From contig NZ_CP129019.1 in NCBI RefSeq assembly GCF_020524355.2, positions 868,001 through 932,000 on the forward strand: 64,000 nt of DNA, given 5' to 3'. This document shows positions 28,198 to 37,284 of this stretch, one piece after another. Position 1 is the stretch's first letter. Each line of letters opens with the position of its first letter. The stretch comes from Mesobacillus subterraneus (GTDB lineage: Bacteria > Bacillota > Bacilli > Bacillales > Cytobacillaceae). Below the pieces are notes generated by a model. The model searched no databases. It was not told the origin of the DNA and saw nothing but the letters and a program-made list of their open reading frames with translations. A program made the position numbers and the translations under genes.

Positions 28198-28957
28198 CAG
28201 AGTGAATAAGCAGACTGTGTTCATCATCATGTCCGTTTTGTTTTTTGCCGCCATATTCTCTGGAGTATTTTTCTTTTATATAAAGCCGATTCAACAAAGT
28301 GTGGAGCTAAAACAGAACGAATTGAGAATGAACGAACAGCTGCTTCAGACGATCGGCAGCAATGAAGGCAGTAACATTAAAAGTGATAGCATGAGTGTGG
28401 CTTCTCTTCAACAAAAGCTGCCGGTCAAACCTTTAACAGAGCAACTTATTCTTGAAGTTGCCAAGGCTGAGACCATTTCCGACAGCTTTGTAAAAAATGT
28501 ACATGTAAGTGAAACGCAAGGTCTGCCCGTGTTGGCAGCGGAAGAAAATCCAGCAAGCCAGCAGAATACTGAAGAACAGCAATCCGACTCAGAAACCCAA
28601 GCAGAAGGGGATCTACCAGCAGAAGCAGGAATCCCAGGGATGAGAAAAATCACGATTACACTTGAAATCGAGTCTATCAACTATTTGGGACTTGAAAAAT
28701 TCATTCAAACACTCGAGAAATCTAAACGGATCATGACGGTAGAGGCAATTGAATTCACTGGACCTGATGAAATCAGAGATCTGGCGGCACGTAACTCTGT
28801 AACCATTCCATATAAGCTGATTGTATCTGCTTTCTATATGCCCGATTTATTGGAATTGCAAGATTTGCTCCCAAAATCCAGCTTTCCTGAACCTTCATCT
28901 AAAAGAGATCCATTTACTAGATTTGAGGATGTGAAAGCTGAAGATCAACCTCAATAA
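28190..28957 (+). CDS. pilO: PilO-like pilus alignment protein
   Basis: A single membrane helix near the N-terminus (VFIIMSVLFFAAIFSGVFFFY), a coiled coil and an alpha/beta domain (about residues 150-225, MRKITITLEIESINYLGLEKF) match PilO. A Glu/Gln-rich insert lies near 110-140. Several in-frame start codons exist (28178-28190); I chose the last, six bases after GGTG. It is the last gene of the pilus run and is followed by a terminator. Confidence 0.85.
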   Translation: MSSRVNKQTVFIIMSVLFFAAIFSGVFFFYIKPIQQSVELKQNELRMNEQLLQTIGSNEGSNIKSDSMSVASLQQKLPVKPLTEQLILEVAKAETISDSFVKNVHVSETQGLPVLAAEENPASQQNTEEQQSDSETQAEGDLPAEAGIPGMRKITITLEIESINYLGLEKFIQTLEKSKRIMTVEAIEFTGPDEIRDLAARNSVTIPYKLIVSAFYMPDLLELQDLLPKSSFPEPSSKRDPFTRFEDVKAEDQPQ

Positions 28958-29002
28958 AATGTGTTGTTGCAAATCTACTAAAAAAATTGACGAAAGCATT
29001 CT

Positions 29003-29038
29003 ATAACAAGACGACAAAAGTCTTGTTATTTTTTTTTG
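29003..29038 (+). terminator. Terminator of the pilus operon
   Basis: ATAACAAGAC at 29003-29012 pairs perfectly with GTCTTGTTAT at 29020-29029, followed by a long T-run to 29038. Confidence 0.93.
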
Positions 29039-29089
29039 CCATTATGATAGGATGGAGCAAACACGAACGGGCAGGGGGAGGTACAAGCA

Positions 29090-30196
29090 TTGGACAAGCA
29101 TGGAAAGACGATCACGATCAAGATTAATGGCAAGGACCGTCCGGTTCAGGCAGACAAAAAAAGTAAGGTTAATGGAGTCGTAAAGAAACCTAAACAAGAA
29201 GAAAAGCTTCCATATGATAAAGGAAAAAGCAGCAGTTACCAGACCAATGAGAGCCAGGGAGAGAGCAGCAGAACGTATCCGCTCGAAAATGAGGTAGCAA
29301 TGAATGAAAGTGCGGCTGCACAGGAACAATCCGAGGAAAGTTTTGACTGGATTTTGCCTGATCCAGTACAAGAGGAAGTCATCAAAGAATATAAAATCGC
29401 TCCGAAGCAAGAAAAAAAGCCGAAAAAGAAAGGTATTGGTATTTCGGTTTGGAAGACAAAAAAGAACAATCGCCTTTATCCAACTATTATTATGAATGTC
29501 CTTTTTGCCGTTTTGCTAGGGACAGCGTTTGGAGTGACATTCCTTAAATTCCTGCCATCAGAGCCAGATACTGCTGCACCAGCAGTCGCTCAGCCAAAAT
29601 CTGGGCAGACAGCAGAGAAACCGGCAGGCGGGGAAGAGTCAATTGAGTTAACAACAATCCCGACCTTTGTCGTCCAGAATGGCATCTTCACTACTGAGGC
29701 TGCTGCAAAGGAAAGAGTGAGTCTCCTTGGTGGCCAGGGCGTCACAGCTGAGTTGTTTCCTGTCAATGGCCAGTTCGCCGTCTATCTGGGAACTGCCGGA
29801 AGCATTGAGGCTGCCAAACAGCAGGCAGAGGCACTCAAAGCCAAGGGCGTTGAGGTATTTGCAAAACCATTCGAAATTACAGGTGGCACTGCAGCCGGCT
29901 TAACTTCAGGAGAATCAGAATTCCTCAAGCAGGCACCGGAAATCTATTCCATCATGATGAAAGGTTCAGCTGCTGCTCCAGAGGAAGTCAAGAAAGCAGG
30001 GAATTATCAGACCATGGTCAGCAAGGTTGATGACAAGAGTGTAAAGAATCAAACCGTCCTAAAGGCTAAGACGAGCATGGAGAGGGCGGGTGCCGCTTTT
30101 ATAAGCTATCAAAAAAGTAAGGATGCAAATCAACTGGCGGAAATGGAGAAAAGCCTTCTGGCATTCCTTTCTGCCTACCAGTCGCTCGGCAAGTAA
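29090..30196 (+). CDS. spoIIB: SpoIIB-like sporulation protein with SPOR domain
   Basis: SpoIIB localises to the sporulation septum and assists engulfment in B. subtilis, where it lies between comC and maf as here. The 368-aa protein starts with TITIKINGKDRPV, has a charged cytoplasmic stretch with FDWILPDP, one membrane helix (about 130-152) and an outer SPOR domain (about 185-265, TFVVQNGIFTTEAAAKERV), which should bind peptidoglycan. The TTG start has GGGGGAGG about eight bases upstream. Confidence 0.88.
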   Translation: MDKHGKTITIKINGKDRPVQADKKSKVNGVVKKPKQEEKLPYDKGKSSSYQTNESQGESSRTYPLENEVAMNESAAAQEQSEESFDWILPDPVQEEVIKEYKIAPKQEKKPKKKGIGISVWKTKKNNRLYPTIIMNVLFAVLLGTAFGVTFLKFLPSEPDTAAPAVAQPKSGQTAEKPAGGEESIELTTIPTFVVQNGIFTTEAAAKERVSLLGGQGVTAELFPVNGQFAVYLGTAGSIEAAKQQAEALKAKGVEVFAKPFEITGGTAAGLTSGESEFLKQAPEIYSIMMKGSAAAPEEVKKAGNYQTMVSKVDDKSVKNQTVLKAKTSMERAGAAFISYQKSKDANQLAEMEKSLLAFLSAYQSLGK

Positions 30197-30253
30197 TGAA
30201 GAGAATTTGCAAGTCATGTTACAGAATATTTCCCGGAAAATTGTACAAATTAA

Positions 30254-30293
30254 CAGAGCCTTCGGCAAAATGCGCCAGGCTCTGATTTTTTTT
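30254..30293 (+). terminator. Terminator after spoIIB
   Basis: CAGAGCCT at 30254-30261 pairs perfectly with AGGCTCTG at 30277-30284, followed by a T-run. Confidence 0.9.
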
Positions 30294-30313
30294 GCCAGAA
30301 TAAGGACTTAAGA

Positions 30314-30342
30314 TTGTTTGAACGGATGAACTTTGTTAGTAT
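30314..30342 (+). promoter_or_regulatory. Candidate sigma-A promoter of maf-radC
   Basis: TTGTTT at 30314-30319 and TAGTAT at 30337-30342 are 17 bases apart, just after the spoIIB terminator and 47 bases before maf. Confidence 0.5.
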
Positions 30343-30388
30343 TAGCTTGTATCTCCCTTTGATGCAATAAGAAAAGAAAGGTGATTTT

Positions 30389-30961
30389 ATGCAACGCCTC
30401 ATTTTAGCCTCTTCTTCTCCACGGCGAAAAGAACTTCTTGAAAATCTCCGCTTGAAATTCGAAATCTTGAGCAGTGATGCAGACGAAAGTTTCTGTGAGT
30501 CCCTAAGCCCTGCTGAAGCGGTCATGGAGCTTGCTTCAAGAAAGTCGGGAACTGTGTTTCAAGATTATCCAGATTGTTTCGTGATTGGCTCAGATACTGT
30601 CGTGGTCCACGATGGAACAATCCTTGGGAAGCCTGAAAGCGGACAAGAAGCCTTGCAGATGCTCAAAAAGCTGTCTGGGAACACCCATTCAGTATACACT
30701 GGAGTATCAATCATCTCCCCTGAGAAGGAAACGCGTTTCTATGAAAAAACAGATGTGACGTTCTGGGATTTGTCAGATGAAGAAATCGACACCTATATAA
30801 AGAGCGGGGAACCATTCGATAAGGCAGGCGGATATGGAATCCAGGGATTCGGCAGCATGCTTGTCAAAGAAATCAGTGGGGATTATTACACAGTTGTTGG
30901 ACTTCCTGTATCGAGATTGATCAGGGAGTTAAGAAAAATCGGTTATAACCTTCCTTATTAA
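30389..30961 (+). CDS. maf: Maf-like nucleotide pyrophosphatase (septum-site linked)
   Basis: The 190-aa protein has the N-terminal signature LILASSSPRRKELL, SDTVVVHDGTILGKP and GEPFDKAGGYGIQG. Maf proteins hydrolyse modified or canonical nucleoside triphosphates such as dTTP and UTP and affect septation in Bacillus. AAAGGTG lies ahead of the ATG. radC follows after 65 bases. Confidence 0.95.
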   Translation: MQRLILASSSPRRKELLENLRLKFEILSSDADESFCESLSPAEAVMELASRKSGTVFQDYPDCFVIGSDTVVVHDGTILGKPESGQEALQMLKKLSGNTHSVYTGVSIISPEKETRFYEKTDVTFWDLSDEEIDTYIKSGEPFDKAGGYGIQGFGSMLVKEISGDYYTVVGLPVSRLIRELRKIGYNLPY

Positions 30962-31026
30962 AAGAAAGCCACAGAAACTTCTTCTACACTTCCCTCGTCA
31001 TAATCAATGACCGGGAGGAAAATCTA

Positions 31027-31716
31027 TTGTCTACACATTCATTAATGATCAGAGATTATCCGCAAAATGAGCGGCCTAGGGAGCGATTTGTCCAGAATGG
31101 CCCCCAAAGCCTATCTAATCATGAATTGCTTGCCCTGCTGCTTGGTACAGGCTCGCGGGAGGAATCAGTCCTCCAGCTTGCCAATCGGATGCTTTCCCAG
31201 TTTGAAGGGCTACGTCTGTTAAAGGATGCGACCCTTGAAGAGCTGACCCAGATAAAAGGGATCGGCCAGGCAAAAGCGATTCATGTCCTCGCAGCAGTTG
31301 AAATCGGCAGGCGCATCGCCAACCATACCCTTGATGAACGCTATGTGATCCGCTCACCGGAAGACGGAGCGAAATATTTAATGAATGATATGCGCTTTTT
31401 GACTCAGGAGCATTTTGTCTGTCTGTACTTGAATACGAAAAATCAGGTGATCCACAGGCAGACAATATTTATCGGCAGCCTTAACGCTTCCATTGTCCAC
31501 CCTAGAGAGGTATATAAGGAAGCGGTTCGCCGGTCGGCAGCGTCTGTCATTTGCGTCCACAATCATCCCTCCGGTGATCCGACCCCGAGCAGGGAGGATA
31601 TAGAAGTGACAAAAAGACTTGCAGAATCCGGGAAAATTGTCGGGATCGAATTGTTAGATCATTTGATCATTGGGGAAAATAAATATGTTAGTTTGAAGGA
31701 AAAAGGGTATGTATGA
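31027..31716 (+). CDS. radC: RadC family JAB-domain protein
   Basis: The 229-aa protein has an N-terminal helix-hairpin-helix region (LEELTQIKGIGQAKAIHVLAA) and a C-terminal JAB/MPN domain with the metal motif CVHNHPSGDPTPSREDI. The family role is unsettled despite the name. The TTG at 31027 lies eight bases after GGGAGG; an ATG at 31045 (MIRDYP) is a less well-placed alternative. Confidence 0.93.
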   Translation: MSTHSLMIRDYPQNERPRERFVQNGPQSLSNHELLALLLGTGSREESVLQLANRMLSQFEGLRLLKDATLEELTQIKGIGQAKAIHVLAAVEIGRRIANHTLDERYVIRSPEDGAKYLMNDMRFLTQEHFVCLYLNTKNQVIHRQTIFIGSLNASIVHPREVYKEAVRRSAASVICVHNHPSGDPTPSREDIEVTKRLAESGKIVGIELLDHLIIGENKYVSLKEKGYV

Positions 31717-31726
31717 TACTAGGATT

Positions 31727-31753
31727 TTGATTGACGTTGCGATATAATATAAT
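31727..31753 (+). promoter_or_regulatory. Candidate promoter region of mreB
   Basis: TTGATT (31727-31732) lies ahead of two overlapping TATAAT boxes (31743-31748 and 31748-31753), with 15 bases to the second. Spacing is short, so the exact pair is uncertain. Confidence 0.4.
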
Positions 31754-31877
31754 TTATGATTTTTGCGGACAAAGTTAAAATTTTGTCAGGAAATCTGCCT
31801 ATGAACAATCAACTAATTTTGTTATAGATTGCCTGTTCTTTTTATTGCATTTTTTGTTAAGAAAGGGAGATACAAAC

Positions 31878-32900
31878 ATGTTTGGGATTGGAACAAGAGA
31901 CCTCGGAATCGACCTTGGTACTGCTAATACACTTGTTTATGTAAAAGGAAAAGGAATTGTTTTAAGAGAGCCGTCCGTTGTTGCGCTTCAGACGGATACA
32001 AAAAATATTGTTGCTGTCGGTAATGATGCAAAAAATATGATTGGGCGTACACCGGGTAATGTCGTTGCATTAAGGCCAATGAAGGACGGCGTTATTGCTG
32101 ATTATGAGACAACAGCGTCAATGATGAAATACTATATTAAACAGGCAACGAAGAATAAAGGCTGGTTTGCCGGCAAGCCTTATGTGATGGTATGTGTTCC
32201 TTCAGGAATAACAGCTGTTGAAGAACGTGCGGTTATTGACGCAACTCGACAGGCAGGCGCAAGAGATGCGTTTACGATTGAGGAACCGTTTGCAGCAGCA
32301 ATCGGCGCAAATCTGCCAGTTTGGGAGCCAACCGGCAGCATGGTTGTCGACATTGGCGGCGGTACGACAGAAGTGGCGATCATTTCTCTTGGCGGCATTG
32401 TTACATCACAATCTGTCCGCATTGCTGGTGACGAGATGGATGCTGCAATTATCAATTATATCCGTAAAACTTACAATCTGATGATTGGTGAGAGAACAGC
32501 TGAAGCGATTAAAATGGAAGTTGGTTCAGCAGGAAATGCCGATGGAATTGAGAATATGGAAATCCGAGGCCGTGACTTGCTGACAGGATTGCCTAAGACA
32601 ATAGAAATTACGGCAGAGGAAATTGCCAAAGCGCTTCGTGACACAGTATACGCCATTGTTGATGCTGTTAAGCTGACGCTTGAAAAAACACCGCCAGAAC
32701 TTGCTTCAGATATCATGGACCGTGGAATTGTCCTCACAGGCGGAGGCGCGTTGCTTCGTAACTTGGACAAGGTCATCAGTGAAGAAACGAAGATGCCCGT
32801 ATTGATTGCTGAAGACCCGCTTGACTGTGTGGCAATTGGTACAGGCAAGGCATTGGATCATATCGATTTATTTAAGAACAAAGCAAAAGAATCCAGGTAA
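31878..32900 (+). CDS. mreB: Rod-shape actin homologue MreB
   Basis: MreB forms membrane-associated filaments that guide lateral wall synthesis. The 340-aa sequence has the actin-type phosphate-1 motif [19 protein letters not shown], phosphate-2 [13 protein letters not shown] and the adenosine motif [15 protein letters not shown] at 31878 follows AAAGGGAG. The first gene of mreBCD; a reversed dispersed repeat separates it from mreC. Confidence 0.97.
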   Translation: MFGIGTRDLGIDLGTANTLVYVKGKGIVLREPSVVALQTDTKNIVAVGNDAKNMIGRTPGNVVALRPMKDGVIADYETTASMMKYYIKQATKNKGWFAGKPYVMVCVPSGITAVEERAVIDATRQAGARDAFTIEEPFAAAIGANLPVWEPTGSMVVDIGGGTTEVAIISLGGIVTSQSVRIAGDEMDAAIINYIRKTYNLMIGERTAEAIKMEVGSAGNADGIENMEIRGRDLLTGLPKTIEITAEEIAKALRDTVYAIVDAVKLTLEKTPPELASDIMDRGIVLTGGGALLRNLDKVISEETKMPVLIAEDPLDCVAIGTGKALDHIDLFKNKAKESR

Positions 32901-32902
32901 GA

Positions 32903-32951
32903 ACAAAAGCGCAAGCGCCTTGTTCAGCCCCGACAAGAGCTGGAGCTGGAT
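32903..32951 (-). repeat. Short, reversed copy of the dispersed element
   Basis: Read on the minus strand, TCCAGCTCCAGCTCTTGTCG, GGGCTGAACAAGGCG and CTTGCGCTTTTG match the ends of the 124-bp element without its middle. It lies three bases after mreB and is the only copy against the local transcription direction. Confidence 0.75.
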
Positions 32952-33082
32952 CAAGAAAACCAAATGCAGTTATCCACCTAAATAATTTTATAATTTTCTT
33001 AACAAATAGGAAGAAGGGAAGCGGGGGAAATCCACTTCCCTCCTCTTCTGTCATCCATTTTTTTAGATTAGAGGTGTAGATC

Positions 33083-33974
33083 ATGCCACAGTTTTTCTTT
33101 AATAAACGCCTGATAATGCTGCTTGTGAGCATTATAGTCCTCGTGGCATTGATTGGATTTTCTTTAAGGGAAAGAGAAGCATTGACATGGCCCGAGCAGT
33201 TTGTCAAAGACTCTACAAGCTGGGTGCAATCCGTTGTCTCAAGACCAGCGAATTATATTGCCGGTTTAATCGAAAACCTTCAAGACTTGCAAAATACATA
33301 TCAGGAAAACAAAGAGTTGAAGAAACGCGTTGATGATATGGACCGCCTTGAAGCGAAAGTATACTCCCTTGAAAAAGAAAACGAGGAGCTTCAGGAAATT
33401 TTAGATAAGAAAGAATCGCTAGCAGACTATGAACCAATCCAGGCAGTCAGGATTGCCAGAAGTCCTGAACGCTGGAATGAACTGATCATCATCAACAAAG
33501 GTGCATCTAACGGCGTTGAAAAAAAACATGGCTGTCATCACTGCAAAAGGGTTAATTGGCAAGGTTAAGAGCACGACACCATTTTCGGCAACCGTGCAGC
33601 TGATCAGCTCCATTGACCCGACTAACAGAATTTCTGCGATTCTCCAGGCCGATGAGCCGCTTTACGGGACCATCGAAGGGTATGACAAGAAGAAAGAACT
33701 TCTCTTGTTAAAAGGGCTGCCGTATGATGCTGAAATTGAGAAAGGACAGAATGTCGTCACGACTGGTATGGGTGGGATTTTCCCGAAAGACCTTCCAATC
33801 GGCAAGGTTGTCAAAGTTGTACCGGATCAATTTGGCCTGAATCAAACAGCATATATTAAGCCTGAAGCAAATCTTTATGATTTGGAACATGTCATGGTTG
33901 TCAAAAAATCGATGGTCTCCGTCGACATTGAAGAAAGCTTGGAAGATAGTGAAGGTGAGGAGGAAGGCAATTGA
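33083..33974 (+). pseudogene. mreC: MreC, +1 frameshift in an A8 run
   Basis: MreC is a single-pass membrane protein of the elongation complex. The first frame gives the membrane helix (about residues 9-28), the coiled coil (ENKELKKRVDDMDRLEAKVYSLEKE) and the start of the beta domain. The second frame, from 33501, gives the rest (ITAKGLIGKVKSTTPFSATVQLISS to the acidic tail). The switch is at eight A (33519-33526); seven would give NGVEKNMAVITAKG. The restored length is about 296 aa. The gene is usually essential in rods, so an indel error is likely. Confidence 0.91.
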
Positions 33975-34489
33975 TCCGTTTCCTGCTCCCGGCACTTTTC
34001 GCTTTGTTATTCATTCTCGAAAGTTTGTTTGTCGAACTTCTGCCTGCAGAATTATTCAACAGTGACCGGATCCTTGTTCCGCATTTCCTCATGGCAGGGA
34101 TTCTATTTTTGACGGCTTACCTGAACCCAAAACATGGGATTCTTTATGGTATTATCTTCGGTCTGCTTTTTGATGTCATCTACACAGAAATCATCGGGAT
34201 ATATCTATTCATGTTCCCGTTCATCGCTTATTTGATTGCAAATATGATGCGAATGCTGCAGACCAATATTTTGATCGTTTCAATCCTATCACTTCTTGGC
34301 ATCATCCTCTTGGAGGTAGGAGTCTACGAGTTGATGCTGTTGATAAAAACGACTGACCTGGACTTTTCGACCTATGTTAAAATAAGACTAGTTCCGACAT
34401 TGATCCTAAATCTAGCTTTTATAATATTGGCTGCCTATCCATTTAAAAGACAGTTCGAGAATGCTGCAGACAGACTTAGAAACGATTAA
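33971..34489 (+). CDS. mreD: Rod-shape protein MreD
   Basis: The 172-aa integral membrane protein has five or six hydrophobic segments and the MreD-like pattern FLTAYLNPKHGILYGIIFGLLFDVIYTEIIG. It starts with TTG, overlapping the mreC stop by four bases; AGGTGAGGAGG lies upstream. Confidence 0.93.
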   Translation: MIRFLLPALFALLFILESLFVELLPAELFNSDRILVPHFLMAGILFLTAYLNPKHGILYGIIFGLLFDVIYTEIIGIYLFMFPFIAYLIANMMRMLQTNILIVSILSLLGIILLEVGVYELMLLIKTTDLDFSTYVKIRLVPTLILNLAFIILAAYPFKRQFENAADRLRND

Positions 34490-34524
34490 TAAACCCTTAT
34501 CAGTTGTGTTTTTGAAGGGCACAT

Positions 34525-34546
34525 AAAAAAGAAGCTATTCTTTTTT
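34525..34546 (+). terminator. Weak AT-rich hairpin after mreD
   Basis: AAAAAAGAA pairs with TTCTTTTTT around GCTA. The stem is AT-rich, so termination would be partial; mreBCD and minCD may still be co-transcribed. Confidence 0.35.
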
Positions 34547-34816
34547 GACTTGAAGGAAACAGCGAATTGTGGGAATTATTGATCACGCCCATTCAAATAA
34601 AGGAATCTGAGGGAAGCTTGTCGAATTCCTTTTAGGTGAAATAAAACAGACTTTCCAGCCCCTTACTGCTCCTCAGGTCAAAGGGGTTCTTTAGAAGACC
34701 TTTGGAGGATGTAGGCTGACACAGGTGTTAGGCTTTGTCGCTTTGGAGCAAGGGGAGTTTATTTGAGTACTTGACAGGCTGTGGAATTGCTTCCTCACAG
34801 GGTGTTTCATTCCTGT

Positions 34817-34848
34817 TGAGGCTGACCAAGGCGCTAGCGCTTTTCTTA
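34817..34848 (+). repeat. Remnant of the dispersed element in the mreD-minC gap
   Basis: TTGAGGCTGACCAAGGCG then CTAGCGCTTTTCTT matches the 3' end of the 124-bp element. The 376-bp gap (34490-34865) otherwise shows only the hairpin at 34525 and an imperfect stem (CTCC..AGGTC at about 34669 with GACCT..GGAG at about 34700); I see no gene in it. Confidence 0.6.
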
Positions 34849-34865
34849 TGAGGTGAACATCCAGT

Positions 34866-35545
34866 ATGAAGAAAACACAAAATGTGACAATAAAAGGAAC
34901 AAAAGATGGACTTACGCTCCATTTGGACGATACTTGCTCCTATGATGAATTGAAGAAGGAATTAGACAGGAAGCTTTCGAATTCAACTCGTGTTCAGGAG
35001 GAGCAACAGCTGCTTTCTGTCAAAGTGAAAGTAGGGAATAGGTATCTGACAAAAGCTCAGGAAGAAGAGCTGAAAGACCTTATCAGGCAAAAGAGAAACT
35101 TGTTTGTCGAGGACCTTGAGACGAATGTGATTACCAGGGAGGAAGCTGCAAGGCTTCGCCAGGAAACAGAGATCGTGCCTGTTGCCAAAGTGATCCGTTC
35201 AGGCCAGGTTCTTGAGATAACAGGAGACCTGCTGCTCATTGGTGACGTCAATCCTGGAGGAACGGTCAAGGCAACAGGGAATATTTTTATCATGGGTGCC
35301 TTGAAAGGGGTTGCACATGCTGGTACGGAAGGGAATAACGAAGCGGTCATTGGGGCCTCTGTTATGAAACCCTCGCAGCTCAGGATCGGTGATTGCATCA
35401 ACCGGTCTCCGGACCAAACCCCTGAAGATGATAACCGCGTGATGGAATGTGCTTATATATCTGACAGTCAACAGATTGTTGTTGATAGATTGCAAGTTTT
35501 AATGAAGAAAAGACCTAGTTTAACCAGATTTGAAGAGGCCTCTAA
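34866..35545 (+). pseudogene. minC: MinC, stop codon lost by a 1-bp deletion (runs into minD)
   Basis: MinC inhibits FtsZ away from mid-cell and acts with MinD. The N-terminal domain ([20 protein letters not shown]) and C-terminal beta-helix ([40 protein letters not shown]) are complete. As given, the frame reads through TTT GAA GAG GCC TCT AAA GTG into MinD. One extra G (GAAGGAGGCC) restores the family ending FEGGL and a TAA at 35543-35545. It also creates a perfect AAGGAGG site eight bases before the minD GTG. So the fusion is most likely not real. Confidence 0.9.
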
Positions 35546-35546
35546 A

Positions 35547-36350
35547 GTGGGAGAAGCAATAGTAGTTACATCCGGAAAAGGCGGGGTTGGCAAAACGACA
35601 ACTTCTGCTAATATAGGTACTGCTTTGGCCCTTCAAGGCAAAAGAGTCTGCCTGGTCGATACAGATATCGGCTTGCGCAACCTGGACGTTGTCATGGGGC
35701 TTGAAAACCGCATTATATATGATCTTGTCGATGTAATCGAAGGAAGATGCAAGATTCATCAGGCACTTGTAAAAGATAAGCGCTTTGATGACCATCTTTA
35801 TTTGCTCCCAGCAGCCCAGACGAGTGATAAAACTGCTGTTCAGCCGGAACAAATGAGAAAATTGGTGAATGAACTGAAGCAGGATTATGACTATATCGTG
35901 ATCGATTGCCCGGCTGGAATCGAGCAGGGCTATAAAAACGCCGTCGCCGGTGCTGACAAGGCGATTGTCGTGACAACACCAGAAGTATCCGCTGTCAGGG
36001 ATGCGGACAGGATTATCGGTCTGCTGGAAAAAGAAGAAAATGTGGAAGCACCAAAACTTGTCATCAACAGGATCCGCACCCATATGATGAAAAATGGCGA
36101 CATGCTTGATGTGGATGAAATCACAACACATCTTTCGATTGACTTAATCGGGATTGTTGCCGATGATGATGAAGTCATCAAAGCATCAAACCACGGTGAG
36201 CCAATCGCACTGAATCCAAATAGCAAAGCATCCATTGCATACAGGAATATCGCCAGGAGGATTCTCGGCGAGTCCGTTCCCTTGCAGCAATTAGACAACG
36301 ATAATAAAGGTGTATTTTCGAAGATTAAGAAGTTCTTCGGAGTCCGCTAA
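35547..36350 (+). CDS. minD: Septum-site ATPase MinD
   Basis: MinD is a membrane-bound ParA-family ATPase that recruits MinC. From the GTG at 35547 the protein reads [20 protein letters not shown] (deviant Walker A), [35 protein letters not shown] and ends in the amphipathic membrane-targeting helix [13 protein letters not shown]. The 267-aa length from GTG is normal, which supports a separate start despite the in-frame connection to minC. Confidence 0.93.
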   Translation: MGEAIVVTSGKGGVGKTTTSANIGTALALQGKRVCLVDTDIGLRNLDVVMGLENRIIYDLVDVIEGRCKIHQALVKDKRFDDHLYLLPAAQTSDKTAVQPEQMRKLVNELKQDYDYIVIDCPAGIEQGYKNAVAGADKAIVVTTPEVSAVRDADRIIGLLEKEENVEAPKLVINRIRTHMMKNGDMLDVDEITTHLSIDLIGIVADDDEVIKASNHGEPIALNPNSKASIAYRNIARRILGESVPLQQLDNDNKGVFSKIKKFFGVR

Positions 36351-36394
36351 AAAAAAGCATCTGCTCTCGTTCTACGAGGACAGATGCTTTTTCT
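36351..36394 (+). terminator. Terminator after minD
   Basis: GCATCTG and CTCG pair with CGAG and CAGATGC around TTCTA, flanked by A-run and T-run, immediately after the minD stop. Confidence 0.88.
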
Positions 36395-36503
36395 ATTCGA
36401 TTCACTCAAAACACATTTTCTAATGATTGAATTTGTCATACTCTTGATGGACAGGTCATAGACTTGTACTAACTTAGAGTACAAGGGGAATGGTGGGGAT
36501 TGG

Positions 36504-37284
36504 ATGAACTCGAGAGCTGATGATATACGCAGAAGGATGATGAAAAGGAAAAGAGAGCGGGAAAGAATGGAGAAAATGAGCCATAACCGCCTTTTCTCAA
36601 CGGAGGAAGAACGGCATGGTTTTGACAGGATTCCCTCTTATGACACGGGTCCAGGGGAAGGCGGGCACCCCCTATTCAAGAAGGAAGTGTTTCTCTTCAA
36701 GGTACTTGCTTCCGCTTGCCTTGTTTTGATTGTGGCGATTATTTTTCGGAGTCCATCTGAAAAAGCAGAAACCATCCAGCATTATGTGAAGCATACGATG
36801 GATCAGGAATTTCAGTTTGCAGCCGTTTCAGACTGGTATGAAGACAAATTTGGCAAACCGCTGGCGTTGCTTCCAGCCAAAAAAAAGTGGTGATGAAGAA
36901 AACCAGCAGGATTTAATTCCAGACAATCAGTACGCACTCCCTGCTTCCGGGAAAATCCTTGAAGATTTTGGCGACAATGGCCAGAGAATCCAGATTGAAA
37001 CTGGCAAAGGAGCCGGCGTGGAAGCCATGGATGAAGGGCTTGTCCACTTTGTCGGTATAAAAGAAGGTTTTGGTAAAACGGTCGTTGTGCAGCATGCTGA
37101 CAAGAGTGAAACATGGTACGGGAATCTTGAAAAAATTGATGTAAGCCTCTATGAGTATATTTCTAAAGGAGCGAAGGTAGGTACGGCAATGGATAGTGTG
37201 GATGGAATAAAAGGTTCATTTTATTTCGCCATTAAAAAAGGGGATGACTTCGTAGATCCCGTCCAGGTGATCAAGTTTGAATAA
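36504..37284 (+). pseudogene. spoIVFA: SpoIVFA, +1 frameshift in an A8 run
   Basis: SpoIVFA holds the SpoIVFB protease inactive in the outer forespore membrane until engulfment signals arrive. The first frame has the charged N-terminus, the membrane helix (about residues 65-83) and DWYEDKFGKPLALLP. The second frame has the degenerate M23/LytM domain (ASGKILEDFGDNGQRIQIE to VDPVQVIKFE). The break is at eight A (36879-36886); seven would give LLPAKKSGDEENQ. The restored length is about 259 aa. It overlaps spoIVFB by eight bases. Confidence 0.9.

Noticed and set aside
34866..36350. A novel MinC-MinD fusion protein
   Set aside because: One added base restores the MinC stop and the minD ribosome site together; separate genes are the better reading.
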